In this document: one piece after another, positions 36,399 through 48,946 of the stretch
How the letters are laid out: each line of letters starts with the position of its first letter
Position numbering within the stretch: position 1 is the first letter of the stretch
NCBI GenBank assembly: GCA_037447655.1
Contig: JBBHKE010002360.1
Span: 95,395-159,394, forward strand
DNA from: Zygnema cylindricum
Lineage: Eukaryota; Streptophyta; Zygnematophyceae; Zygnematales; Zygnemataceae
Reading direction: 5' to 3'
DNA length: 64,000 bases
The notes under the pieces: model-generated
Seen by the model: the letters and a program-made list of their open reading frames with translations, nothing else
Told to the model about the DNA's origin: nothing
The model's database searches: none
Made by a program: the position numbers and the translations under genes

Positions 36399-36902
36399 TG
36401 TAAAAGGAATAAAAAAATAGCACCACACCCATAATGCACAACGGAAAAAACCCCAAGAATCCCCTCGTAGCAATAGCAGAGTAACACAGAATTCACTGTA
36501 AGAGTTGAACTTTATTGATCAGAAGGAGATTAGAAGTTCAAAGCTCACCGCAAAAGTCTACTGCAAAGGAGTCTCCCTTTTCACTTAGTCTATTTGGCTA
36601 TTTAAAGTAGTTATCTGATAGTCAACTTGGTATTACACATATGTACACGTAAACATTCTCGGTCAACCACAATCTATCCAAACTATCTTCTAGAACAATA
36701 TGGTCCAAACTACATTCTGCGGCGTTGCTATGCTATTGCTCTGCGTTGCTATGCTGCCACGTTCCGCTGCTATGTTACATCACTTAGTTGCTATGTTGCT
36801 ATGCTACGCTAATCTGGCATCGCAGCTGCGCTGCTCTGAACCGCGACTATAGCAGCCCTGTTTCTAACCTGCAAGGTATACAACTCTGTAAACCGTGTTA
36901 CA
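36399..36902 (-). repeat. Gypsy-B 5' LTR
   Basis: 504 bp, minus-strand TGTAACACGG...CCTTTTACA. Next to the gypsy-type PBS. It is closest to the LTR at 48947-49448 (shared GCAGTAGACTTTTGCAGTGAGC-like segment in both). It contains the GCATAGCAACGC-type repeat in reverse complement near 36720-36800. Confidence 0.88.
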
Positions 36903-37134
36903 CTTTTTATCACGTGGACGCCATGCTCTACCCATGTATTAGACTTGATGTGGGAGGATTGGGGCAAGATCACATTTATTTCAACACATGTTCGAGAGGC
37001 AAAAGAGGTGTTGAAATTATTTACACTTCATAACATGAGTGGAGTCATATTCAACAAGATCTTTACACTTCGGCCTTTTAAAACATAAGAAGACCAAGGT
37101 TAGTGACAAATTTTGTCATGCTCCAAAGGTTTTT
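36903..37134. other. Unassigned flank of gypsy-B
   Basis: 232 bp between the gypsy-B LTR and the solo LTR. I see no gene, LTR or TIR boundary in it. Confidence 0.4.
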
Positions 37135-37660
37135 TGTAAAGGGGTGAGACTAGTCAACACACACATTGATAGTGCACAACGGAATATAACTAGGAGTTCA
37201 CTCGTAGCAAAAACAAGAGCCCACATTGTACAAAACATACACAATTAAGAGCTTGAAAGTTTTTATTTCTCCGAGAAAGATTACAAAATTGATTGCTTGT
37301 TGGGAGAAGTTTACTCGCAAAAGAGTGTCTCTTCACTAAGTCTACCCACTATTTAAACTGATTACTTGCTAGTCAATCCGGTAATAAAATTGGTCAACTA
37401 TCTACACGTGGACACTCTTCATTAACTGCATCCTATCCACACTAGGTTCTATAACTATATTGTTCCATCTACATTTTGCTACGTTGCTATGCTGCTAAGT
37501 TGCATTGTTTTGCTGCTATACTGCATTGCTATGCTGCTATGCTGCGTTGCTATGCTGCTATGCTGCGATAGTCTGACATCGCAGCTGCGCTGCTCTCACA
37601 TTTCAACTACAGCAGCTTTTCAACTTTGCTTCCATTCTGTAATCCTGTTACAAGGTTACA
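37135..37660 (-). repeat. Solo gypsy LTR
   Basis: 526 bp, plus-strand TGTAAAGGGG...AGGTTACA, related along its length to the other gypsy LTRs, with no internal sequence on either side. Flanked by TTTTT on both sides (37130-37134 and 37661-37665), a low-complexity 5-bp TSD. A solo LTR is the usual product of recombination between the two LTRs of one element. It carries (TGCTATGCTGC)n-like repeats at 37480-37570. Confidence 0.8.
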
Positions 37661-38020
37661 TTTTTACAGGTGAAGGGGAGCTTGGAGTGTTTAATGTTTG
37701 ATGATGGTTTGAAGTAGTAGATGGGCAAAGCTACATGTAAGTTCAAGAGGGTTAAGATTAAAGACCATATTTTGACCCTAAAGTTATGGAGAGTGACGAA
37801 GGCCGTGACATTTTAAAAGCCTATGGTGTGGTTTATAAGGGAGTCTAACAAAGGGTCCCTGAATGTGGGGAAGGATTAAAATTGTTTTTACATGATTAGG
37901 CAGTTCTTGCATAAGTTATTCACAAATGGAGGAGAAAGAATTTATAATGGGCGACAAATTTTGGAGGAGCTGAAAAATGGCTAGATGGATTTCCCACTAC
38001 ATACTTCACTAGGATAATAT
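37661..38020 (+). other. Unassigned interval with a possible decayed coding piece
   Basis: 360 bp between the solo LTR and the next copia LTR. Plus-strand fragments such as LHKLFTNGGERIYNGRQILEELKNG (split by stops and shifts) look protein-like but match nothing I recognise. Confidence 0.3.
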
Positions 38021-39155
38021 TGTTGATATTTGTGTATTTCTAGTTTGATTAAGGATTAAAAATAGGCAGAGGCGGTCTGCCTCTAACTCCCTTCTCCAAG
38101 CCCACACACTTGTTGTATTCACTGAAGGCTCAATAGGGAGGTAGAGTCATGGCTGCCTAGGTCTTCTAGAGAGACACGTGTAGAAACAGGTAGATTTACC
38201 AAAAAGGGGTTTGCCGGTTCCAGGATTTGATCATGGTACCTGCCATTCATCAATCGCCATGTAGCCGTTAGCTATTTCCATTAAGTTTATGACCAATGCT
38301 GAGATATATAAGGTTTTATAGATATTTAAACGTTTACAAATTGGATATTTCATTTAGCGAAAAAATAGTAAGTTAGAACATAGAACTAGTTGTGTACTAT
38401 AGTACCGCACGAAATAAATGTTGCGAACATTTATTTCAACGGCTAATATTCAATCCCGACTTCATCGAACGGCCGTGATATGAGTTGATATCGCGGAATG
38501 GGTTTTTTGGCGTTTATCATAAGCCGCAACTCCGGATAACACGTGGCAGTATCGTACGGGTTTACGGAATCTCCGGAGAGCAAGTCAACAAATCCGGATG
38601 TGACAAATGTCACTGTTTTGGCCATATAGTACAGTTACCGTCTATAAAGTACTCCTGTACTTGTACTTCATGTACAATACAGTCTTATGATTGGACCGTA
38701 AGTCAGTAGAAAGGGTTTCAGAGAGGAAATAGGACTTATAATGTTTTTGGTAGGTAGTCGCCTCTCTCCAAGAGAACATCTGTTTAAATAGGCAAACTTT
38801 ACCATTTAATAAAAATTCACTCAGTTGACCAAATTCACTGATTCTTTTTCCTGCGAGCTCAAGGGGGTCCACGCTACACAACGGTGTAATCAGTAACAGC
38901 TTTTGCTTGCCAAAGTGGCTGATTTTTAAAGGGGAAGTCAAAGTGGGTGAATGTGTCTAAAACTCATACTCTAACTTCGCATTCTGTGGTGGAACTGAGC
39001 ACACAGAAAGTCTTATTTCACTAAGGTGAAGTTGTATTGGGGTTCTAATCATCAAGGGGTCAATCATTTGGGTTTGTATCAACTTAGAGATGGCACTAAC
39101 TTAAACTTCTTGAGAGCTGCATACTTTTAGGACCAATGGAGGTCTCAGAGTTTCA
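38021..39155 (+). repeat. Family-2 copia LTR
   Basis: About 1135 bp, TGTTGATATT...GAGTTTCA, aligned with the reverse complement of 837-2026. The PBS that follows (39156-39168) has decayed to AGTTATGGGCACA. Confidence 0.8.
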
Positions 39156-42100
39156 AGTTATGGGCACACCATCTAGGGTGCCTATTTTAGACAAAACAAA
39201 CTTCACTTATTGGGAGTTTATGATGGAGTTATTGCTTTTCGAAAAGCACTTATGGGGAATTGTTTCGGGACAAGTGAGGTGTCCGCCACCAGGATTTGGT
39301 TGAGCTCATAACGGAGATTCATTTGGGGCTTCCCAGAAAACCAGCTGGGTTTTTGATGCAACGAAAGGTGAAGGGAAAATCATTGCCATGGAAGGGGGAA
39401 AAACGGAGAAAGGAAAAGGATCACCTCGGATGAGGGGAGCTAGGCTCTCGGTTACGATCCCACTTGTAGGGATTATAACTAAAACTCAAGAAATTGACAT
39501 TACAATTTGGGAGTATAAGAACACTATAGCAAAACATCTCATGCTTAGAGATGTGTCTAAGTCCATAGCTATCACTCTTTTAAATCTAACGAAGTCTTCT
39601 AAAATCTGGGAATTCATCTTTAACGCAGGAGAGAAAAGAAGGAGAGGTGGTGGACAAAGGAAAGGAGAAGGAGATGACCACACCAATAGCAACTGGTTCG
39701 GCATTCATGTCACCTATTCTGAGGAACGAGGAGAATGATACTAATACCTCGGACTTCAACAATATGGCGGAAAAGCACTAAACTAACCAAGCTTCAGTTA
39801 AAGAAGGGGCAAACCGGTGGAACCGCGAGAGGAAAAAAAAAGCCACTTGTGACACAGGTACATGAGGTGGGATCCGAAGACGAGGACGATGAGCTCTTAT
39901 TGGATGAGGAGTTGGAAGCGACAAACGCGGTAGAAATTCCACGAAAGCAGAAATGTGCTTTCGGTGGATTGAAAGGTGAAGCAGGCTGGATTGTAGATTC
40001 AGGTGCCTCCATGCACATATGTAAGGATAAACACCTGTTCACTAAGATAAGAAAGATTCCCACCGTAGAGATAGAGTACAAGGATGGGAGGATAGTCACT
40101 ACTACTCTTGTAGGATCGGTAGATCTGAAAGTGTTGGTAGAAGGAAAGGCATTCCTAGTTACATTCTCCGATGTATTGTTTATTCCGGAGCTGAACAAAA
40201 ACCTCATCTCTACGTCTTTATTAGATGATAAGGGTTTTGATACTAGCACTAGGAAAGGAGTCTTCACTGCTACTTTTAAGCGAGAAGTTTATTTCACTGC
40301 TGAAAATGGTAGCCAAGGGATGTTTAGGCTGATATAAAGCAATGAAAAGAAGAAACTTTATTATGTTGGTGTTCATGATATTATGATGTGGCATAAGAGG
40401 CTTGGGCGCGTGAATCTAGATAAGCTAAAAGAGATGAAAAAGATGAGAGTGGTGGATGGAATTCAATTCAGTGAGAGTGAGTATCTAAGTGATTGTAGTG
40501 GATAAACACAAGGTAAAGCACATAGATCGTCCTTTCCCAAAACAGCCACCTATAGGGGATAAAAAATTCTAGATCTAGAACACACGTATTTAGGGACCTG
40601 CCAAAGTGCCCTCACCGGGGGGGGGGAGATTTATGATGTCTTTCACTGATGATTGGTCTCGGTATTCCAGGGTGTATTTTTTGAAAAACAAGTCAGAAGC
40701 TCAGGATTGTTTTAGACAATATAAAGCATGGAGCGAAAAACTCCATGAAACTCCAATCAAGAGAGTAAGGAAGTGACAATGGTGGAGAGTATACTTCTAA
40801 CCAGTTTGAGGATTTTCTGAGGGAAAATGGAATCCAACACCAAAAGACAATTCCAGAAAAAACCTAGAATAGAATGGGGTAGCTGAAAGATTAAATAGGA
40901 CAATAAGTGATAGTGCTAGAAGTATGTTGTTGGACAAGAAGATAGGAAAAGGGTTTTGGGCCGAAGCAATAAACTGTGCTAATTACCTCAAAAATAGAGT
41001 TCTTACTTCATCTATAAAAGATCAAACACCTTATGAGAGATGGACAAGCCAAAAACCAGATATATCTCACTTAAAAAATTTCGGCACTCAAGTATTCAGT
41101 CTAGATACAGATTGGTCTAATTGGAAGCTAGATCCTAAAGGAAAACCGGGATACTTTTTAGGATATGATGTGGATGTTAAAGGATAAAGAGTTTATCATC
41201 TAAAAAGGGAAGATATAATCTTAGTAAAGCATCTAGTAGTTATGGATGAAGGAAAGTCCGTGGATCCTTTCAAGTATACAAAGTCAGTAAAAATTAGATT
41301 TGAGTCAAAAAATTCCGATGACTTTTAACTTCTTAACTATCCAGGTTTTAAAGAAGATGACATTCTTCCAGGTACAAATCAAACCGAAAAGGACTCGGCT
41401 GCAGAAACTCCAGTGACGACTCAACCCGAAGCGGAAGACGTGATGGAAATTGATTCAAAATCAAGGGATATGGGAGAAGTCGAGATTGTTCAAAGGAACC
41501 CACGAGAACCATCTATTCCGACCACAAATTTTGAGGAAGGGAGGAGAATTAGTAAAAGATAACAAAAAAAACATGTTAATAACATGGTAAAAAAACTATC
41601 TCATCAAGATGAACCTCAAATATATGGAGAGGCAATGACTTGTCTAGAAAAGAAATGGTGGAAGACAACCATCAATAAGGAGATTTCCTCAATTATGGCA
41701 GCCGATACTTGGGAGCTACTGGACTGTCCACCTAACCGAAAACCAATCGGTTGTAAGTGGGTTTTAAAATTAAAACTGAACCCGGATAACACCATTGAGC
41801 GTTACAAATCCCGATTAGTGGCAAAAGGATTTACACAGAAAGAAGGAATCGACTATGAGGAAAACTTTGCCTCGGTCGTCAGATTTCCCTCCGTCCGCAT
41901 ACTTCTCAGTCTAGCAGCAGCGGAAGACATGGAGGTGCACCAGATGGACATTAAGAAAGCCTTTTTGCATGGAGAATTGGAAGAGGAGATCTTCATGCGA
42001 CAACCCGAAGGATTTGTGGAGGAAGGAGAGGAGAGTAAGGTATGCCGGCTCGTTAAATCCCTCTACGGTTTGAAACAGGCACCTCGAAAGTGGAATAAGA

Positions 42101-43199
42101 AACTTGATGTGTTTCTTACTGGTGTGGGATATATCTAGATCAGCTCAGATCACTCAGTCTATGTTTTTGAAGATGAGGAAGGTATTATATTTATTGCAAT
42201 TTATGTTGATGATTTACTTGTTTTAAATAAATCAATAAAAAAAAAAAATAACTGAAAACTTTTCTAAAGGGGAGATTTGAAATGAAGGATATGGGAGAAG
42301 CAAAATATATTTTGGGAATTCAAGTAGAAAGAGACCGAGAAAGAAAGATTATAAGATTGACTCAAAAGGAAGCAATAGGGAACATGCTTGAAAAATTTCA
42401 AATGGATAAAGCAAATAGTTGTACAACTCCAATGGAGTTGAAGAAGAAAGTGAGGGGAGTGAGGACGAATGAGTCATAGTGTTAGACGAGGAATTATCTC
42501 CTGAAGAACAGAAGTTCATGCAGACTATTCCTTACAGGCAAGTAGTGGGAAGTCTAATCTATTTTATGAATTGTACCCGGCCATATTTAGCTGCAGCTGT
42601 AGGAGTGCTGAGTAGAAGTCTAAATGCTCCCACTAAGAGGGATTGGGAGGCAACTAAGAGAGTCCTTAGATATTTGATAGGAACTAGGAATCTATGGTTG
42701 CATTTGGGTGGGGAGAATACTGACCTCACTACTTGGAGTGATGCCAGTTATGGTGATGCTCCGATGAGGAGATGTACTTCTGGATATGAATTATATGTGG
42801 GTGATGGGGCTTGCTGTTGGAGTAGCAAACATCAAAAGGTTATTGCTCAGTCCACCATGGAGGCTGAGTATATGGTCTCTTGCTCTGCTGTAAAAGAACT
42901 GATGTGGGTCAAGTCTTTGCTTGTTGAGCTAAGTTACCTGAAGAGTGGTGTACATAAATTTTTTTGTGATGATATCGCAGCAATCGCTATTTCTTCCAAT
43001 CCTAAACATCATTTTAAATCCAAACACATAGACATTAGACTCAACTTTGTTAGAGAGAAAGTAGAAAACAAAATAATCAGTTTAGAGTTTCGACCAGAAA
43101 GCGAGATGGTAGCAGATATGATGACCAAACCTGTGCCTTCCCTTAAGCTAATTTTCTGCAAGGAGAATTGTGGTTTCAAATTAAAGATTGACTCAAAAA
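39136..43199 (+). pseudogene. Chimeric copia gag-pol, decayed
   Basis: Gag starts MEVSEFQVMGTPSRVP with LLFEKHLWGIVSGQVRCPPP (family-2 type). Near 39640 it switches to family-1 gag (KRRRGGGQRKGEGDDHTNSN in a shifted frame). The zinc knuckle has been lost. Protease WIVDSGASMHIC is near 40000, integrase at 40380-41190, RT at 41584-42300 and RNase H at 42479-43200 (STMEAEYMV, DMMTKPVPS). Many stops and shifts, more than in the tandem array. It keeps GVLSRSLNAPTKRDWEA where copies A and B have stops, so it shows the ancestral state there. Confidence 0.85.
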
Positions 43200-43208
43200 T
43201 AAGGGGAG

Positions 43209-44277
43209 TGTAGAAATTGATGGTTCTTTTAGTATTTTCTAGGTCAAAAATAAAATGCAGAAAGAAGCCGAGGTAGTCTGCCTCTAACTTCTCTCTCCAA
43301 CTCCCACACTTGTTGTAGTCACTGATAAGTTGGAGAGGAAGCTAAAGCCATGGCTACCTAGGCTATCCAAAGGTTTACGGGAAATAGATTAGTTGCTTTA
43401 CGGATAGGTAGTTTATTTACTAAAAGAGAAGATGTCGAATCCAAGATTTGATCCTGGTATTTGCCGTCCGTTAAAGCCGCCGGTAGCCGGTAGACTTTTT
43501 CCATTAAGTCTAGGACTAGAGTTACATGCTATTGGGTTTGTTAGTTATTTAAATGTTACCACGTAGGATAATTTATTTAACGGCAACTGTTTACGGGATA
43601 CATAGATTCAGTTATGTAAAAGTACAAATTACGGTACAGATAAGAAACGAGTACCGCGCATTTGTTTTTTTAAACGAAACAAATACCGCGCAAGTATTAA
43701 TGACAGCTACGATTGAAATTTGCATTCAATCGGACGGCCGGGAAGAATGCCGAGATCGCGAAAGAGAATCTCAACAGTTTGTGGTCATCGCCCTATCGGA
43801 TGACACGTGGCACAATTACGTTGGATCGCGGTATCGCCGGGGATTACGAGACCGAATCCGGATATGACATGTGTCGACATTTAGGCCATGTCGTACACTA
43901 TCTGTACAAAAAGTACACCGGCAGATGTACTTTTGTGTACAACATTGTAATATGATTGGTGTCGTACATCAGTAGATAGAGTTTTAGAGAGAGATAGGAC
44001 TTAGACAAATTTGGTAGATAGGACCCTCTTTCTCAAAGAGCTTCTGTACAAAAAGTCAACTTTGACCCTCCATCACTTACTACTCAGGGGAGAAAATATA
44101 GAGATTTTTTTTGCTATCGAATCAGGGGAGTTTTGCCTTCAGAAGGGTGAAGGTGGTCAGATTTTTTGTCTGCCAAAGTGGCAGTTATTCTTGCTGAAAC
44201 ACAAAAGGGTCAGGGTAATCCTACTGGCTTCTTAGAAGTTGTCTATTCTGAGGATCTATGGAGGTCTCAGAGTTGCA
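43209..44277 (+). repeat. Family-1 copia LTR (3' of the chimeric element)
   Basis: 1069 bp, preceded by AAAATAAGGGGAG and ending CAGAGTTGCA. It is clearly diverged from the three LTRs at 24-36 kb. Confidence 0.88.
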
Positions 44278-44734
44278 TATTGCTCTCTCTCCCTCTCTCA
44301 CCCGCTCATCCCCCTCTCATCTCCTCCCTCTCTGCCTCTCTTATCTCCGAAAAAGATTTGAACAAGTTTTAGGAAATTCGAGAAAAAAACTCACAACCAT
44401 AATATACTCTTCCAGTCTCAAACGCCGAAGCTCTTCTTTGCGAACATTTTAAAACATTTTTTTTTAAACTTGCCTCCCAAGTATAACACCTGGAAAAAAG
44501 TAAAAAAATGACCAATAGTACACAAAGTACAATTTCTTTAGTACAGGCTTCCTATCTTCCAAATTAAACATTATAAAATTGACATAAAATTGACTATTTT
44601 GGAAAAAAAAGTGCGTTATTGTTCTAAAAATGCCCATTTCTATGACGTCAAAAAAGTTGAATGAACTATAAAAGAATATTTATACTTACAGAAAAATAGT
44701 TTTGAATATGTTTTGAAAAACATTATATATATAT
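44278..44734. other. Unassigned sequence left of the gap
   Basis: 457 bp starting with a CT-rich stretch (44280-44345), then AT-rich DNA ending in (AT)n at the gap. No gene or repeat boundary recognised. Confidence 0.4.
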
Positions 44735-44744
44735 NNNNNNNNNN
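44735..44744. other. Assembly gap (10 N)
   Basis: Ten N between an AT-repeat and a copia RNase H fragment. The round length suggests a placeholder. The true distance, and whether the two sides are neighbours, is unknown. Confidence 0.98.
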
Positions 44745-45003
44745 ACCTTAAGAGTAGAGTGCACAAAATTGTTGTGATAATCAGGCTGCAATCGCTATTT
44801 CTGCCAATCCTAAACATCATTTTAAAGCTAAACACATGGACATTAGACTCAGCTTTGTTAGAGAGAAAGTATAATACAAAATAATCAGTTTAGAGTACCG
44901 ACCAGATAGGGAGATGGTAGCAGATATGATGACCAAACCTGTGCCTTCCCCTAAACTAATTTTCTGCATGGAGAAGTGTGGTCGGAAATTTAAGATTGAC
45001 TAC
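44745..45003 (+). pseudogene. Family-1 copia RNase H end
   Basis: Starts mid-domain at the gap. It encodes the end of RNase H (KHHFKAKHMDIRLSFVREK, then DMMTKPVPS), with a one-base loss near 44770 and a stop near 44871. Followed by the polypurine tract and LTR. Confidence 0.8.
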
Positions 45004-45016
45004 AAAATAAGGGGAG

Positions 45017-46079
45017 TGTAGAAATCGATGGTTATTTTATTATTTTCTAGGTCTAAATTGAAACATATAAAGAAGCCGAGGAAGTCTGCCTCTAACTTCT
45101 CTCTCCTACTCCCACAGTTGTTGCAGTCACTGAGAAGTTGGAGAGGAAGCTAGAGCCATGGCTACCAAGGCTATGCACAGGTTTACAGGAAATAGATTAG
45201 TTAATTTACAGATAGGTAGGTTTATTTACTAAAAGGTGTATGTCTGTTACAGGATTTGTTCCTAGTACCTGCCGATCGTCACAACGCCGGTAGCCGGTAG
45301 CCTTACCCGTTAAGTTTAGAAATTACGATACATACAATTAGGTTTGATAATTATTTAAATGTTACCCCGTAAGAAAATTCATTTAACGGCAGATGTTTAC
45401 GGTTACATAGATCTCGTTATGTAAACGTATGGATTTCGGTATAGACAAGAAACAAGTTCTGCACATTTTGTTTCTTTTACGAAACAAATACCGCACAAGC
45501 ATTTATGACGGCTACGATTGAAATTTGCATTCAATCGGACGGCCGAAAAAAAAGTCGAGATCGCGGAAGAGATTCTCTGCGGTTTGTGGTCATCGCCACA
45601 TCGGATGACACGTGGCATGATTACGTTGGATCGTGGCATCTCCGAGAATTACGGGACCGAATCTGGATATGACATGTGTCGACATTTAGGCCATGTCGAA
45701 AAATTCCATACATAAAGTACACCGGCAGCTCTACTTTTATGTATGGCAGTGTAATATGATTGGTGCCGTACACCGGAGATAGAGTTTGTGAGAGGGATAG
45801 AACTTAGAAAAATTGGTAGATAGGACCCTCTCTCCCAGAGAGCTTCTGTACAAAAGATCAACTTTGACCCTCCATAACTTACTGCTCAGGGGAGCAAATT
45901 CAGAGATTCTTTTTGCTATCGACTCACAAAAGTCTTGCCTTCAAACGGGTGAAGGTGGTCAGAGCTTTTGTTTTCCAGGGTGGCTGTTATTCGTGCTGAA
46001 AGAAAAAGGGGTCAGGGTTATCCTAGAGGCTTCGTGTGAGCTGCTTACTCTGAGGTCCTATGGAGGTCTGAGAGTTGCA
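45017..46079 (+). repeat. Family-1 copia 3' LTR
   Basis: 1063 bp, TGTAGAAATC...GAGAGTTGCA. The 5' part of this element lies in or beyond the gap. Its right flank is another copia LTR in the opposite orientation, into which it appears inserted. Confidence 0.87.
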
Positions 46080-46828
46080 CTTATTGTACGGCCATTGTAC
46101 AGCATGGTCTACAAGGTGACACCTGTCAAATCGGAAGCCATGGTTCCTCATCCCATCTTCTCTGGTATCAAATAATGTGACGCCACGTGGCACTGCGTGA
46201 TACTATCTCCGAATGCCGCAAAAAGCTCACTTTGCGTGGCGACTACAATGTCGGTCGTTCGATCAAAATATATTTTCCACGGTTCATATTCGCGTAGATG
46301 CATGAATTGTTCCTCTTCGTTAATCTGGTGTAATTTAGTTGTCACGATAATGTTTATTGATCTTTGAAACCATTCGCGTGTATTCGATAACGCTGTAGTG
46401 GATAAAGCGTACCACTACCAAAAATCTCCATAGACCTAGGTTCAAATCTGGTCTACAACAGCTTTTATTTATTTGTCTGTCTGTGTGGCAATTCTCTATC
46501 TAAACACTTTTAAATACCTATTGTACCCTATGTCTCTCAACGTTGATTTGTTCTAATGGCTCAGCATCGGCTACTAAGTTTTTCAACGGCTTGTAGGTAC
46601 AAGATCAAATCCTAGACCCGGGGGTCTCTTTTTGGTACAAACTAAGTTTTTACCTATTCTCTGTCTCCTTGGACGTTATAGATAGCCATTGCTCTAGCTC
46701 TCTCTCCGGTCTTCAGTGACTGCAACAAGTATGGGGACTAGAGACTTTGAGCGAGAAGCAAGCTGCCTTTGCTAACTTACTCTATTTATTTTTCCAATAT
46801 AAACCTAGAAAATACATCAATTTCAACA
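46080..46828 (-). repeat. Truncated copia LTR, minus strand
   Basis: Matches the terminal 750 bp of family-2/3 LTRs and ends CAATTTCAACA on the plus strand. The junction at 46828/46829 falls inside the gypsy extra ORF (CCTATACATATCCCTGCC matches 22330 onward), so this LTR was inserted into gypsy-G. Confidence 0.72.
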
Positions 46829-48930
46829 CCTATACATATCCCTGCCAGCATGCCGTTACACTCGGCCTGGAATTTTATGAGGAGAAAAGACCCAAATAAT
46901 AATCATAAAGGTTATGTTCAACTAAACCCCATGCATTACCATTTGTTGAGGTGGTCAAGGATCACTATCGATATCGAGTGGATGTTCTCGGATTACTCCG
47001 CCAATTTCACCCATGGGATGTCCGCCTTCACGACATCATGTCGCGGGCTGAAGTCACACCCGAGGTATGAGCCCTCAACTCGCCCGGAAGATTGCTCTGC
47101 AACGGGCCCGAGCTACCAGGAAACATATTTATTTCAAATTGAGGCATGTACCTCAGTGGGAACAGGCGGACGAGGGGGCAGAGGAAGCCCAACCAATCAT
47201 TGTTGTTCTTTGGTGTAAAATAGACCGTAGAAGCCACCCAAAATATCATGCAAAAAGCTAAGCGAAGCCAGGCCAATGAACAATCATTTGAAATGCATCC
47301 TTCATTAAAAATACATGCATACACAGATGCAATCATTCATCCGCACACAGACGGAGCAAGCATGCATACACAAACGCATGAAATTATCTAGGGTTTCATG
47401 GAATATAAGCTTAATATATCTCCGTCATCATAACAAACCTTAAAACAATGCATAACATAACAAACACAACTAAGGTTTGATGGAGTAATCAACATAAACA
47501 AACCTTAGGATAGCATCTAAGGTTTGATGGAATAATCAACATAAACAAACCCTAGGACAAATGCATTAACAATGCATAACAAACAAGAACATAAAAAACA
47601 TAAATAAATAATAACACACAAATGCATCACACATAAACAAGAGTATAATCAAAGTATAATCATTATATCATTCAAAGTGCATGACCTAATCGGCAACCCT
47701 AAAAGTCTACATCTTCGGTCCCTACTTTTCTAACCAGCATTGATTATTTTCCTAATGAAGCTCAAATCTATATATACACTTGCGAGTTGTCAACAAATCG
47801 CTATATGTCAAATTAACCAACGTAACTTCCACTAACTAGTATTAAACCATGAGAACCTATTACAACAAATAATCCTAACTGTAAGTGTACACTTGAAAGT
47901 CAACCAATCATAAGCGTACACTTCTCTGCAAGTACGACAACACACAAATTAAACTGCCGAAACCCTAAATGATCATCTAAATAAAAATTGTCATAATCAA
48001 TACTAGATTATTATTACACATACGACAAAACAATGTTGTTTCAAATATTTACACCGACGCGTTCGCAAAATACGCGTCATAAGCGACAACTCGCTTAGTC
48101 ACTTGCAGATAAATCCACGTAGTGAACCGACATTGCATATGTATGGTCCACCTAATAATACGTCATTAAAAATAATGCGATCCCTTAAAAATATCGGCGG
48201 ACGTCGTCCGCCCTCCACGTGTAACTCGAACCACTGCCGAAATTAATCCGTATCTTCCAAATCTTTTCCGTACAGGATATGCGTCGTTTGCAATAAATGC
48301 GCATGTCGCATATAGAGTACACATGTCCAAATAAGACGTTCCGTACCGGAAGCGTCTTTTTCAATAGCTGTCGCCTGTCACATTGTGTTTCGTACGTGCG
48401 ACGTACTATTTTGACTTTTTAGAATATTTTACATCGGATCGCTTCACGATCCGCCGTCCATTTCACTTACGCATTCAGCGCCACTCAATTAGTCAATTAA
48501 TTTTACTTGTACAATAAACCCCAAATCCGCAAATCCGTTCGAACCTCTACATTAACTTCGGAAATTACGTACGCACGCAAATACGCGCACGCATGTGCGA
48601 AACTGAATCTTCCAAAAACAACAATCATTGCGCGCGAAGCCCCCTAAAGTCCGGCACCTGAAGCACCTACACTTGAGGCCGCCCCGCCACAAGAAGTAGC
48701 GCCAGTAGCTGCACCGGAAAAGGGAGAGGACCAACTACGGAAACGAATCATTCGGAGACGCTTGGCAGCGGCAAATCACCACTTCGCGCTTTTGGGGACT
48801 CGATGCCAACAACTCTAAATCAAATTGGACACCCTGCAAGAGGAGTTCGAGGAGTACCGTTAAGAGACATACGAAATACTCCGCCAACTCCAATTTCCCT
48901 GAGTACGTAATGTCCAGTGGGACGCTGAAT
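46829..48930 (+). pseudogene. Gypsy-G copy of the extra ORF, split
   Basis: Second copy of the ORF at 22126-22974. Recognisable pieces are SAWNFMRRKDPNNNHKGYVQ, a basic helix (ARKIALQRARATRKHIYFKL) and, right of an inserted LTR (47201-48623), RRRLAAANHHFALLGTRCQQL, then the in-frame TAA and EEFEEYR, a second stop, ETYEILRQLQFP. It is frameshifted in the first half. The family relationship is by shared residues across most of its length. Function unknown. Confidence 0.68.
47201..48623 (-). repeat. Solo copia-F-type LTR inside the extra ORF
   Basis: 1423 bp bounded by TGTTGTTCTTTGG and CCAAAAACAACA, with TSD ATCAT on both sides (47196-47200 and 48624-48628). Its reverse complement shares segments with the copia-F LTR, notably around 48430-48500 (GATCGTGAAGCGATCCGATGT, GAGTGGCGCTGAATGCG). 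There is no internal region. It also holds an AT-rich tract with repeated AACATAAACAAACC at 47460-47560. Confidence 0.75.
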
Positions 48931-48946
48931 CCTTAGTGGGAGGCAC

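Larger units (their letters stand above)
38021..44277 (+). mobile_element. Chimeric copia: family-2 5' half, family-1 3' half
   Basis: The 5' LTR (38021-39155) and first part of gag match the E/D family. From about 39640 onward the sequence, including the 3' LTR (43209-44277, starting TGTAGAAATT), matches the 24-36 kb array family. The two LTRs are therefore not a pair, and the flanks (AATAT versus TATTG) show no TSD. This is the expected result of recombination between two elements. Confidence 0.78.

Noticed and set aside
36720-36850. Short interspersed TGCTATG-type repeats as a CRISPR-like array
   Set aside because: Units are degenerate and contiguous, without unique spacers, and sit in a gypsy LTR in a plant genome.
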